64,000 nucleotides of DNA from Oscheius tipulae. Lineage: Eukaryota; Nematoda; Chromadorea; Rhabditida; Rhabditidae. The notes below the pieces were generated by a model that ran no database searches, was not told where the DNA came from, and was given only the letters and a program-made list of their open reading frames with translations. This document shows positions 43,718 to 57,036 of this stretch, piece by piece. The position numbers and the translations under genes are program-made. Position 1 is the first letter of the stretch; each line of letters begins with the position of its first letter. The stretch spans positions 3,472,001 to 3,536,000 of the forward strand of contig JASJZH010000003.1 in assembly GCA_037178975.1 (NCBI GenBank), written 5' to 3'.

Positions 43718-44178
43718 CCAACAAAAGAAGACTAAATAACAGTGTGTTAACCTGATATAAACATTCGGTGTATTCTCTGTTCACAAGTACACACTTATAC
43801 CTCCTTCTTTTAAGGTCTCTTATTTCAATACAGTACATAGCATTTAATGCGAAACGCTTTAAGGTCATTGTCATCACTCGATGTAAACACATCCTGTTTT
43901 AGCTCTTTCTATTAGTTTTCTTCTTTGCTCTCAATCACTGAATCCATTTAACAACTGCAACAAATATACCACATAACTAGTCCGATGAGATTTAGAATTT
44001 ATTTTCAAATACGCCCTATGGCTATTATTCGAAAGTTATTCGAGCGTGGGAGTTGATGTAAACGTTCATTGTTTTCTATGTTCACAAATAATTGTACACA
44101 AATATCACATAGCGCAAAATGTCTTCGCCCGTCGAGTGGACAGGAAAAGACTACAAGTAAAGCGCGACCGGTAAAAGA
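43718..44178. other. Intergenic between convergent genes, with a degenerate repeat
   Basis: AT-rich, no gene. Two similar stretches lie about 300 bp apart: TAAACATTCGGTGTATTCTC at 43757 on and TAAACGTTCATTGTTTTCTA at 44057 on, each followed by TGTTCACAA and a TACACA. Confidence 0.5.
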
Positions 44179-46863
44179 TTATGACTGTGGACTGACAAGA
44201 GTAGCTGTGTCGATTAGATCGAAGGCATCTGGAGGCGGGAGGGGAGCTAGAGGGTCAAAGTCCACATAGGGAGTATTGAGACTGCCCAGACAGTCACAGA
44301 TACAGGTAAAAGAAGGTCGATCATCGGAATTGGCTCTCCAACACTCTTTCATCACGACATACATCTCGTCGGTACAGCTCAATGGCTTCTCGAGTCGGTT
44401 TCCTGATTCGAGCCAGGTCAAAAGATCCTTGTCACTGATGGTCGCATAGGGAAATCCTCCCAGTGTCACAATCTCCCAAAGGACTACTCCTGAACATACT
44501 TTCTTTTCCTATCACCCACTTGAACATACCATATGCCCAGACGTCGCTCTTGGTCGAATAGATGTTATCCTTGATTGCTTCAGGACTGAGCCAACGCAAC
44601 GGTATCACTCCCTTGCTGATCTTCACATACACACCCGGTCGACTCATTCCGAAATCACTAATTTTCAGCTGTTTGTTCTCTCCAACCAGTATCTTAAACT
44701 CTGATGTTTGCTTCTGCCATTTTCACCTACATTTCTAGCCGCCAGGTCTCTGTGAGTTATCGACAGCTGTTCCAGATGAGCCTGAAAAAGGTTGATGTTT
44801 TAATCACTGGCCAAGTAACCATTCCGAGGGCAACTTGGGAAGCGAAGGAGGTCAACTCGTTCGGATCGAGAGTGTACTGTAGCTCGGCCGTCTCTTGGAA
44901 TGTCGAACCATCCTCCAGTCGGAGAGAGCTCTTCAGATTCGACACTGCCACCGTCAGCTGAACTCTTTGCATTTAAAAACTCAAGAAGAGCTACCTGTTT
45001 TCTTAGATTCTGCAAGTAATGTTTCAGATCACCGTAGGGGACAAATTCCATGACCATACACTGTAGATCGCCTGTAAAACATTCTATGTATCCCCTTTAA
45101 AATGATCAAACCTTCATCGATGCAACCGTACATGCAGACGATGTGAGCATGACTTCCGACCTGTTTCATGATGCTCAATTCTCTTTTAAATTCGATCTTC
45201 TCCTCGTCTATGGCATTGGCTTTCAGCTGTTTGATAGCAACCCGGACAGGGACGCCTCTCGGTCCTTTCAGCGTTCCGAGACAGACGAGACCGAAGGCTC
45301 CTTCACCGATCACGCCTCCCACGACCACATCGTCCGATCTGATCTTCCATTCGGACTCACTCCTTGGATAAACTCTCTGGTTCGTGTGTCGGTAAAGAAC
45401 ATTGTTCTCCAGAATGGAGTGACGACGAGAATGAGCCATTGACCATGACGGTGGGTACTGAACCAGCTTGGCCAAGTCCCTCTTCTTTTTCTGTTTCTTC
45501 CAACAAAAGACGCAGACGAAACAGATGCCGAACATGAAAAAGACGCAGAGGATGACAGCCAGAAGAAGTAGAAGAACTCGGTAGTCTAGCTCGTAAGCAA
45601 TTTGAACCAGGGATGGACTGGAGGATGGAGTAGATGGACCAGGGTATTCAATCACGGTCGCAGTGACAAAAGTCACATTTTCAGTCGACTCGGTGGTTGG
45701 AAGGGCATCTCCGGATGTCTTGAACACAGAATGTTCGTCGTGACTCGTACAAAATTGGTGGTCACGAGCGAAAAGAGACAGTCTGTACTCTTCGTTCCTA
45801 GCCAGATCCTTGGGCCAGAAGACAGAATGACTTTCACCATCTATCGTCACCTAAGCTCTTGATTGACAAGGTTATTGTAATGGTTCAACCTCAGTGTCGA
45901 CAAGTTTCTCGTCGATGATCTCCCAGTTGAAGAGCTGTTTTCCTTTAAATATTCCAATTGCAGTGTGGAGCCGTTTGTTGAGAGTCAAGTAGAATTTGTA
46001 GATCTTACTTGGAGCTCCTCTGAACTTCCACGAGATCCTGATCCCATGACCTTCTTCTCTCGCTTCGAGTTCAGTCGGAGAGGGGACAGCCCGATCTGAA
46101 AGGGCCGCTATTCCCAAAAGACCAAAGAGAAGTCGCCTGACTGACCACCTGTTGCCAGTCGACAGGCGACCGACATTATCGATCACGGAATCAAAGGGAT
46201 CTCATAACTCACCGTCACACTTACAATACTGTCCGATACAGTCAGGAACAGTGTAAAGTTGTTTGGCCACATAGTCGGTGTCCGGAATCGGATAGGGCTT
46301 TGAGTGCATCTCGAGAGAGTAGGTACAGCCGTGTTGGAAGGCTAACATCATCTCATTCTCGTCGAAAAGTGGTATCGGATGGGAACGATCCGTCTGTAGG
46401 AAACAGTTGTGAGAAACCTTTGAAACTGACCGCTCCGATGTTAGAACTGAAGTAGCCGGGGAAGTCATCCACACAATGGTCCCCAACAGCTTTCAAGTGG
46501 AGGGAAAACCCGGTCCGTCTTGTATCTGAATCATCTTTCTCGAAAGAAGTGCCGAACGATTACCAGAAGGCGCAGCCCAGTACACGGTGGTCTCAAGTAT
46601 CTTGTCCTCTTCAATCACAACAATCGTTCGAAAAGTGACGTTCGCTGGAGCCGCCGGATAGCCTAATCTTGTTTTTCTACAAGGGAAATGGATAACCAAC
46701 CATTGATATGTTTCTTAGCAGCACATTCTTCCATGCATTTCTTGAATTCCTGGACCTGTTCGACTTCGACCTTGTCACAAGCTTGGAGACAATCCGTGTG
46801 CTGGAGAGAGTGGACAGTCAAATAGATGACTGTCAGAAGGAGCAATTGGAATATGGACGTCAT
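44179..46863 (-). CDS. Receptor tyrosine kinase with FN3-like ectodomain
   Basis: Single-pass receptor. ATG 46863: signal peptide MTSIFQLLLLTVIYLTVHSL, a cysteine-rich stretch (CLQACDKVEVEQVQEFKKC), then FN3-like segments (YPAAPANVTFRTIVV, PSPTELEAREEGHGIRISW). One membrane helix LLLLLAVILCVFFMFGICFV, then KKQKKKR. Cytoplasmic kinase: GVIGEGAFGLVCLG, VAIKQLK, SIMKQVGSHAHIVCMYGC, THRDLAARN, KISDFGMSRPG, IPLRWLSPEAI, SDVWAYG, and ECWRANSDDRP. HRDLAARN and the PLRWLSPEA loop make it a tyrosine kinase; the QVGSH pattern is shared by nematode receptors of the KIN-16/Torso/FGFR-like groups. Short C-terminal tail with YVDFDPL. About 12 exons; ligand unknown. Confidence 0.85.
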
Positions 46864-47539
46864 CTGGACATTGCATAAGTCTATTGTTTATGGCTTAGTA
46901 ATAGGAGAATGAGAGAAGTTGCTCATCAGTCGAGACGAACGAGGAACAGGCGCGCTTTAAGATGACTTGGAGATAGCAAGGAGTCGGACGAGACGACAGA
47001 CAACCGAGCACTCGTAATTGTGCCATTCCCACGTTGTTAGAAACGCGAAGAATAGCCCCTTCTATGAGACCGATAGTTACAGATAGGAAGTGAATCTTCG
47101 AGGTGTGCAGCTGCCACAGTTAGAGCTAGAGTACTCGTATTTAGCTTCAGACAAACCTTTGCTGAGTTTTTTGCTGTGATCATCCCACATCAGACTATGA
47201 GTTGCCGGAAGCTTACTGATATGCATGGTAACTGATCTATTTCCAATCGGTGGCTACAAGATATTCAGAGGTACAGGAACAATCCAAAGTAATCATGTAC
47301 TCATCTCGGTTCAGAACGCCTGTTACCGAGCTGTTGTTCCGCCTTATCATTTCGTCCTATTCTGTCTATCACGTTCTGGATTTTTATTTGCCTTCAGGTC
47401 TGACCAATCGACCATAACAGCCCTCAGGTTCCTCCCGCGTTCAGTTTTCTCAGAGGAAGGTTTAGTCCACTTTCGCCTGCTTTCATTCTTGATCCACCGG
47501 CCTTGACCGACTCACTATTTTCTCCTTCACGTTCACACA
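46864..47539. other. Divergent promoter region
   Basis: No gene recognised between the receptor kinase (-) and the small PPPY protein (+). Several acceptor-like TTTTCAG strings occur, but no supported exon. Confidence 0.4.
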
Positions 47540-47972
47540 ATGGCTTTTCCGCCACACAGTGCAAGAGTACAATATTATCTTCCTTCCACAGGTATATTGT
47601 TCGTTACCTTACAAACTATTCTGTTTCAGCAGTCCACCCACTGGAGAGAGAACCTCGAAGAGGTAATACGAATCAAGGTTTTCTACCAGAAGCACCTCCT
47701 CCATATGACAACTTCGCGCCTCCGTATCGTGAGCTTTCGAACCTTCCCAGGTATTTTTTTTTCCTTATCAGAAATTTTTGAAACCATGTTCTAGTTACTC
47801 CACTCTAGCCATCAACCCTTCAGCTCCTCCACTCTCACCGTGTCTGGTGTCAAGAAGAAATGATGCAAAACTACCTGACAACTGTGATCTCTTGGTAGTC
47901 TTTCTAATTCTGGGAATCGTTATGACTGTCCTGATGCTAAGCGTGTTTGTTATCATTCTATTGATCGAGTAA
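47540..47972 (+). CDS. C-terminally anchored membrane protein with PPPY motif (A)
   Basis: Exons 47540-47591, 47630-47750, 47795-47972; introns 38 and 44 nt; 116 residues. N-terminal 85 residues are proline-rich and cytoplasmic, with EAPPPYDNFAPPYREL: a PPPY core plus a second PPY, the recognition sites of WW-domain (Nedd4-type) ubiquitin ligases. Then NDAKLPDNC and one hydrophobic helix to the end (LLVVFLILGIVMTVLMLSVF). Adaptors with this plan in other phyla steer ubiquitin ligases to membranes; that role is only inferred here. Confidence 0.7.
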
Positions 47973-48040
47973 TAAGGCTTTATTATAATATGTCCGAGTA
48001 GATACAATAAGTGAATTAATGCTGATTTTCGGAAAATACC

Positions 48041-48433
48041 TCAAGGCAGATATTTACAGGCGGCGAAGAGCATAAAGATGACGATGGCGATGAGGACGAC
48101 GTAACCAATGAACTTGGTATTCTCGGGTCTAATGTGTTCGGCTGGTCTCGGAGCAGGCCAAATATACACTGAACTCTATTGTCTTTCTATCCAGGTGACT
48201 CTTACCATGCTGATCGTTCTCGGGCATCGATCCACAGTGCTCACACCTTTTTGGAGCAGCTCCAGCAGCTACACTTTTCTTCTCTGTACATGATTTTTCA
48301 TTCATGTGAGTCAAAAAGACATACTCTGAGCAATAGACTTCTTCTTAGCGATTGCATTTGCCGGGTCCATGTAGGGAGGAGGAGTAGTCGGCTCCTCCGG
48401 CTCGACGTGAACGTACTCGTGGATATTGGGCAT
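48041..48433 (-). CDS. C-terminally anchored membrane protein with PPPY motif (B)
   Basis: Exons 48433-48325, 48283-48206, 48141-48041; introns 41 and 64 nt; 95 residues. Starts MPNIHEYVHVEPEEPTTPPP then YMDP, so a PPPY site near residue 24. A CEHCGSMPEN pair of cysteines lies mid-protein, and a C-terminal membrane helix (FIGYVVLIAIVIFMLFAACK) leaves only a few residues after it. Same architecture as the convergent neighbour 68 bp away but without clear sequence similarity. Confidence 0.65.
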
Positions 48434-48584
48434 GTCTGACAATCTGAAACAGTTGTTGATAGGTGGTCAACACGAAAAAGAGTCGAAACGAGTTGATCAA
48501 TTGATTGAACACCCCTGAAGGCGTAAACATGTGATCGAAAAAACGCAGCTGCCTCTTGGACTGGAATAATTGAGAGTAACTGAC

Positions 48585-48967
48585 ATGCTGAAAGGGAGAG
48601 AGTGGATCAAAACAAGAGTGGCCAAAACAAGAAAGGCTATTCTAGGTAAACACTCCGAGAGTCAACAAATTCCTCATGAATTCGATTTAGAAGGAAAGTC
48701 AGGTGGCACAGTGAGATCAAACAGTCAGTCGGTCAAACTCTCGTTGCTGTCCACTGCCGCTAGCTATGATTTTAGGCAATGTGGCAGTAGATGTTTCGTA
48801 GGAATTGAACTAGAGGCAAGTTTGCAAAGAAAAAGAAGGTTGTTGTAGAGAAGAGGGTGCGAAACATGTTTATCCCCGCGTATGACCACGTGCCTACTCT
48901 CATCGACCGATTGGGAGATGATTGCGGAATATCCGTTTCATTGATTTGCGCGCATATTCGTTCGTGA
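48585..48967 (+). CDS. Small basic protein, unrecognised
   Basis: Exons 48585-48645, 48691-48775, 48814-48967; 99 residues. The second intron is GC-AG (AG|GCAATG, 38 nt); using it turns a frame that would end at 48848 into one reading GKFAKKKKVVVEKRVRNMFI then PAYDHVPTLIDRLGDDCG. N-terminal part is basic (LKGREWIKTRVAKTRKAIL). Divergent from protein B, ATGs 151 bp apart. The 3' end may continue in a further exon. No family recognised. Confidence 0.45.
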
Positions 48968-50119
48968 CAGGCTGTCAGGGACAGTCTGAGAAAGTAAATG
49001 CAAATGAGAGACAACAACGAATCATGGTGTTCTTAACTGACCAATGGTATAGTGGTGTGAAGTAGAAACACTCGGATTCAGCTAGAAAAGAAATGCCAAA
49101 CTATAATTGTATAGTCCAACCCAAGGGAACAAGGAACAACATCGAGTTCGGGTACTCCCACTTTCTTGCGCGGTTCGAAAGAGACTGATAGCAATGGACA
49201 GAGAGACGGCTCCTTCTGTCTTGTCTATTCTAAAATTGTTTTTGTTTGTTTTGCAAAGCAGTCTGCAGGTAGTCAAACACACCTCAAAAGAGAGTTCGTA
49301 ATTGGTACGAATAACCCGGTCACAAGGGGGTGTGATAGGAGGAAAACAACCTTGTTTGGTACTTTTGTACCTGTGGGGATGGATGAAATGCGCGTGCCAA
49401 CTCGTGACCAGCTGTGGATGGAAGGGGAGGAGACAGTTCAGTCGAGTGACCAGATGGATGCGCCACTTGTCAACTACTGTCAATCGCTGCGAGACAAACA
49501 ACTTTGGAATCAAAACAGAAAGTGAACAGTCATTGTGAGAGACAGGTTGACCAGTGGGTGAGAGAGAAATGATCGCGCAGACGCCAATTATTAATGTACC
49601 AGTCGACCCACACCGACAGAAAGAAGAATTGGGTCTGATTTACGAACTGTGACGTTGACCTTCACAAGCGGGCAGATAAGTTATGGCACAACGGCCGAAA
49701 AGAGAGACTCTACTGACACGGTGGACAAGAGGAACAGGCAATATAAAAACAGGGGTAGGAGTACTACCACGGGTAGCCTACGGACAGGAACAGGAACATA
49801 ATTTGAGGCTAGGGAATGAGGGTAAATTGACAGATGACTGGAGGGACGGGACAACCAACGTGGGACAAGGAACTGAACAACAACAGAAGGTGGATAATCA
49901 CTGGGAAAGGACAGAGACCATGGGATTTGCAGATATTAAAAGAAACTAGCACAAGGCTAGAACTACAAGAACAAAAGATGAGAAGAAGCACACAGGGTTA
50001 CGCCTGGAGCTACAAAGTGACCGCATCACCACTGGAAAAATTGGACAATGATCCGACCGTTTCCATAAATTCCAGTATCACAGTACTGCGTAAAAGCATC
50101 TCTTTTCTTGGCAAGTTCA
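48968..50119. other. Intergenic, no convincing gene
   Basis: Long open frames exist on both strands (49082-49513 minus; 49683-50127 plus) but lack signal peptide, domains or matched splice sites, and overlap each other. I regard them as chance. Confidence 0.4.
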
Positions 50120-50604
50120 ACACTTGAGCCGAAGTTTCTTCTTGTGGCATCTTTCAATCACTTGTTCGGTTCTGCTCTTCTGAAAACTTTGAAAGAGCAA
50201 GCAAACGTTGGGAACTGTTTGAAAAAAAAGATGTCTCTACTTCCGTTTTTCCTGCCTTTCAAACAAAGAATTTGGGCGCAGGATCAGATCACGGTCAGTT
50301 TTTCCTTGTGGCCCGAGGGATTCCAAGAACTGTTTTCCAAAAACCGCTGTGGATTCGAGGAAGAGCCCAAGGGACCAGGTTTAGGCTCGAGCACAGATTC
50401 CATCTTTCGATGGCTGCTTGCAAGTGACGAGCTACCTGTCCGAATTTCCGTCTCTTCACCGAATTCAAACCGCAGAAAAAGTACCACTACTCGCAATATC
50501 TGATGTGTGGCCTGCTTTTAGAAGAATTAGAGGAGACGACGTGGCCTGGAGCGGAGATCGAAGAAGACTGCGAGCTATCAAAAGCGATGAATGAAAAAAA
50601 TCTC
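50120..50604 (+). CDS. Possible unrecognised gene or remnant
   Basis: Several coding-like segments in different frames: NFERASKRWELFEKKDVSTS and FQTKNLGAGSDHG; then, by splicing over candidate short introns (50294 on and 50377 on), EFPSLHRIQTAEKVPLLAI and SDVWPAFRRIRGDDVAW to a stop at 50602-50604. Alternative frames across the same bases also look plausible. No start codon is clear. Could be a gene with short introns or a decayed one. Confidence 0.25.
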
Positions 50605-50785
50605 TTTGAATATTGACCTTAGGATACCGTAGGTTGAGCAGGGGGTCAAAAAATCTTTTTTATACAGTAAAAAAAATATACCAGCCGAGTTAATGTTGCA
50701 AGAAAAGACACCAAAGATGACGCTAATGGAGAATCAGTTAGCACACTTAAAAATACAACTATCACAGGCGTTACCGGTAGAGATA

Positions 50786-51661
50786 TTAGGACGAATTATG
50801 GGACTCGGCACGATAATGGTAGAATCCCATGGCGCTTTGGGAGATGTTCCAGCCAGCTGTCACAGTTGCAATCCAAGTAATGAAAAGGAATGTCATAGGG
50901 TAGAGGAAGACCTGTGTCTTGTGGAGGATCGGAAGTGCTGGAATGGGATTTCAGGAAGAATGTGAAACGATTGTACCTGTGTAACCGAGGAAGGTGATGT
51001 AAACATAGTAGACAGCAGCAATGAACCAGATCGTGTTGCCGAGAAGGGAGGCAAAGAAGCTTTGAGAGTCTACCAAATCTGAAACAGGCCATATTTACAA
51101 AAGAGAAACGATTGCTTACGTGGATAAAGTATTGGAAGGAGGACATGAAGCAGAATGAGCATTGGGAAAAAGGCATTCAGATGGACGTCAAAGCAATATC
51201 CCCATTCCACGTCCTGATCTTTTACTTTTCGAAGGAATTTGTTTGAAAAAGACCTGAAAAATCATTTTAACAACTCGCTTACTAAGAGCAAACCATAGTG
51301 CCGAGGCAATGACGATTCCAGCTCCAATACAATCGATGAAGATCACCCAAAGGATGAACTTCACGAATCCCCACATTGAAAGACCAAGAGCCACAGCGTA
51401 GAAGACGGATGAAAGGACGAGCGAAAGAGATAGAAGTACAAGGAAAGCGGGGTCATCTCGAGCAAACTGGTCTTTTGTTCCTGAAAAAGTCATGAGAACC
51501 AGCAAATGAAACAGCCTACGTTTTCTATACAAAAAGTTGCGATACACACTGCGAGGTTGTGTCAAAAGATGGAGCATTTGCGACGCAGCAAACTCGAAGT
51601 CCATCTGTCTAATGTGGAGGAAGCGTCGTCCGAAGCGACTCAATTTGTTCCAGGCCGACAT
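50786..51661 (-). CDS. unc-50: UNC-50 homologue, Golgi/ER membrane protein
   Basis: Multi-pass Golgi membrane protein needed for assembly or trafficking of some nicotinic acetylcholine receptors. Exons 51661-51520, 51480-51294, 51253-51120, 51078-50977, 50937-50786; 238 residues. Landmarks: IRQMDFEFAASQMLHLLTQP, VYRNFLYRKRTKDQFARDDP, AFLVLLSLSL, FILWVIFIDCIGAGIVIASA, NKFLRKVKDQDVEWGYCFDV then HLNAFFPM, GNTIWFIAAVYYVYITFLGY. Five or six hydrophobic helices. Intron 51254-51293 has a GTTTGC donor, chosen because it recovers the conserved W..SNKF segment. TTTTCAG about 35 nt upstream of the ATG is a trans-splice candidate. Confidence 0.92.
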
Positions 51662-51786
51662 CCTTACAGCAGTGAGACAACCGACGCGATCCGCTGTGCT
51701 GAAAATGAACCATTTAAAAAGAGAAGAGAGCAAGATTTAGTGTGAGTTCAGGGGTCAGCTGCCCGACCAAATGACCACCGCCGTAA

Positions 51787-52159
51787 TCAATAGAGAAGAG
51801 CACATTGCGCTGCTGGAACAGATGGCCTATTCCTTTTGCTTTCCGCAGAGTTATCCTTACGGAGTCTTGACCATCGTTTGATACATTTTTTTTCATTATT
51901 TGACGCAACTAAACAAAAAAACCAACCTTGCACTGTACGTGGAATATCCACCGGGTGATGCGTAGCCGCTACTTGTGCCAATTCGAAATTGTCTGGATGC
52001 GGAAGGAGATTGGATGCCTGATGTACCAGGCTGGGAGTATCCTTGGCCAGGATAGTTGCGCATTACCTTTGTTGCTCCAGGATTGAAGCGCTGAACAAAA
52101 AGTATACGGAGTGAATACATTTGAGAGATGTTTAGAAGAAGTAAATATGGAATAGCCAT
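51787..52159 (-). CDS. Possible small protein upstream of unc-50
   Basis: One exon reads RFNPGATKVMRNYPGQGYSQ then a S/G/P-rich stretch (SGYASPGGYSTYSA) and may be spliced over about 60 nt (near 51862-51923) to LRKDNSAESKRNRPSVPAAQ with a stop at 51787. First Met options are 52159 or 52063. Composition is low-complexity. It ends about 125 bp upstream of the unc-50 ATG on the same strand, so the two could be an operon pair. No family recognised. Confidence 0.3.
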
Positions 52160-52366
52160 CCGATATAGAGTACACGCGGTGAAAGGAATAGATTTATTAA
52201 ATAAGTATACAATAAATTAAGGAGACCGATGTAAAACTAGACCCATCAAAATCACATTGGACGAACTGCAAAGAGGATATTTTCGACAGCATGCGTTGGA
52301 ATGCCTAAAAGTTATGTTTTGTGAGGAAGAAAGGAAAAAAGAAAGAATGAACAGAAAGAGCTCACA

Positions 52367-52486
52367 TTAGTTACGGACAGCATTTGGCTTCTGGTTGGCG
52401 GAAATCCAGTGGAAGAGAACGACGAGCATGAACATACCAATGCCGAGAATGTTGGCGGCGATCCCAAGCTGGACATCGGTGATCAT
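52367..52486 (-). CDS. Oligosaccharyltransferase subunit OST4
   Basis: 39-residue single-helix protein, single exon. [20 protein letters not shown], then [15 protein letters not shown], a near-perfect match in length and pattern to OST4 (family start MITDVQLAI). It sits in the ER membrane and stabilises the STT3 subunit of the N-glycosylation complex. ATG follows TTTTTTCAG by 5 nt, a likely trans-splice acceptor. Too short for most gene finders. Confidence 0.93.
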   Translation of the reverse strand: MITDVQLGIAANILGIGMFMLVVLFHWISANQKPNAVRN

Positions 52487-52831
52487 TTTGGCTGAAAAAA
52501 GCCAACTTTAGTTCCGAATAAGGGAAGGAAAGGACGGTAAACAAGAGAAAAAGGAACAAGGCGTGGTACACGTGGCACCCCACGCAAACTGGGCTTTTCC
52601 TATTGGATTCTACCCAAACTCTTAAAATAGGATGCTAAAACGGGTAAAGGAAATCTATTTCATCGGTATAGATTCAGTGCTTCGGTCATAGAGCCAGCAC
52701 GGCACAATTTGGCTGCTTGGCTGAGTATCTTATCGATTCGCATTGAGCCATAAACCAGCTGTTTCATTTCCTTTTCCGACTACACTTTTAACAGCAAGAG
52801 ACATGTTTTACTACAGAAAAACATTACAGAA

Positions 52832-53505
52832 ATGACAAACCAGCAGCATTCTTCACTTGATTTAGGAGATGACATTCCTCTGGCAGATGAAGGTAAGAAA
52901 ATTGGAGAAAGAGAGCATTTGATTTCAGAGGACAATACTCTAATGCTCAGCGGACAAACTCCACGACCAGCACAGCCTCTTCCACGTGAGGAGCCTCCAG
53001 AAGACCCAGAGGAAAAAGCTCGGCTAATTGCCCAAGTTTTAGAGCTTCAAAATACATTGGATGGTGTGTTTCTTTTAGCTTTTTTCCAAATTTGCTAAAG
53101 TTTAATAGTGTCGGTTTCCCCTATTTCTTACAAAGCTAGAGAGAAACCAAAAGTGAAAGAATAATAAATTAATAGAGAGAATAAGCAAGTACTTTGAATG
53201 CGTGCCCAAATTGGAGTGTCGTGACAAAACCCATAGGCGCATATGTGCTTTTCAACTGAGCGATGCGTATCGATTTAACTTGCACATAATTTCAAACTTC
53301 TCTTTGCAACTTACAATTTTCTAGCTGCAAACTACCGAACAGGAGAGATTGTCTTACAGATCTAAGCCAACGAGTAGACTCTGTGAAGGAAGAGAGCCTG
53401 AAACTGAGATCGGAAAACCACGTCCTTGGTCAATACATCAACAATCTGATGTCTTCTTCCTCCGTCTTTCAATCTTCCGCCCCTAAAAATGGCGTCAAAC
53501 AGTAA
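52832..53505 (+). CDS. unc-69: UNC-69 / SCOC short coiled-coil protein
   Basis: Exons 52832-52892, 52929-53063, 53360-53505; introns 36 and 296 nt; 113 residues. The C-terminal 70 residues are the SCOC coiled coil: [54 protein letters not shown]. The last segment is nearly invariant in the family. N-terminus is acidic and proline-rich. Binds ARL1/ARL3-type GTPases and FEZ/UNC-76 in axonal transport and autophagy. The phase-1 junctions restore DD at LDDLSQ, supporting the long second intron. Confidence 0.93.
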
Positions 53506-54669
53506 GCCCAACAGCTCCTTCGACCCTCTGCTCCAGTTAACTCTCTCCCTCTGATACTCTCCTTCTAGTCACGTCGTCTATCATTTCAATCTTGCCGCAT
53601 CCCTTTTGTTCAACCAGCACGTTTCTATATGTCTCAAAACCGTTTTCTCTAACCCCTAACCTGCGCTTTCTGTTGTGGTCGTCCGTGGTCAGTGTCGTCA
53701 CATTTCAGACTCGAACACGAAGACTACGAGTGGTAGACGACTACTTCTGATTCTCATCTGTCTTCTCACCAGCTTATTCAGTTTGCATGCTCTTTCAACC
53801 GCATATTATGCAGCCTTCAGTTCTCATTCCATCTTATGTATAATTTTGTGTGATAAAGCTTTACTACCAAGGTTATTCTGAAAGACAGACTGTTCAAATT
53901 ACGGAAGACTTTAAAGAAAGAGGGAAATCGAATGTTCTTGGAACAAAGTACAATCAGTCACGTGTTGCAGAACTGTTTCTTATCTAAAGACTGGGCACAT
54001 TGTGCTCTATTTACACCTACACCTACATCCTTTTCTCCATGTTCTTTTAAGTTTTTTGTTTTTATCTACTCCCATAGCGAACAATTGAGACACAGTCCAA
54101 GGACAAGTCTTTTCCCGTTTAAAGTTGTCGGGCCAATCAGAGGAAGGTCCGATTATAAGCAACGACTTGGTGCTTGCAAGTACTTGATTCCTGAACAGAG
54201 ATAGTCGGTCTATCCGGAAAAGAAGAAGAGTTACGTTTCCGGGAACGAGACTATCAATGAGTGGATACCTTGTACTCTCCCCTTATCAGTCATCGTCCGG
54301 TTCAGAGCCCAACTTTCATAGTTTCATTTGTATCTCATTTTCAAGCTTTCTTCAAACGATTTTTCTATCTACTCGAAAACAAGAAGAGTCTTCCCGACCT
54401 TAGTGATTGGCTACCCCGCGTGGCACTCCTTCGTCTTAAACGAATACCATCGATTGTCTGCTTGATTAGAATCAATGACTGAAAAGAGTCAGATTCTTTT
54501 CCAGACACCACTTCTATGTAGATTGTCTGGTAACCCTCAGAGGGACGGGTGTTATGGGGTCGTCCGTTTCTGAGAAAGCGGTAAAGAAAACAGCGGTCTA
54601 AACATTGGGGAACTTGTCTCATTTTTGAAACTGTATGTCCCTTGTCTCTCTTCTAGTCTCACCTTTCAG
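53506..54669. other. Intergenic, no gene seen
   Basis: Pyrimidine-rich on the plus strand. No supported exon. The right end is CTTTCAG immediately before the AGPS ATG, a likely trans-splice acceptor. Confidence 0.5.
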
Positions 54670-56840
<2,171 letters not shown>

Positions 56841-57036
56841 CCCCTCTTTCCGAATAAAGCCTTTGAAATGTTTCAGTCGGAGGCTGCGATTGCTCATTTT
56901 AATCCCGGAGCTTCCGTCGTGCGCCTCATCTTGAGTACCCTTCGCCCACTCCTAATAACACGTCCCTGTAGCCTCAGGGCCATTAGTGTTTCGTCCATCT
57001 TCTAGAGTAGAGAGAATGGAAGAATAGGTTTTAGAG

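Noticed and set aside
49082..49513. 143-codon minus-strand frame
   Set aside because: No domain, signal peptide or splice context, and it overlaps equally long plus-strand frames.
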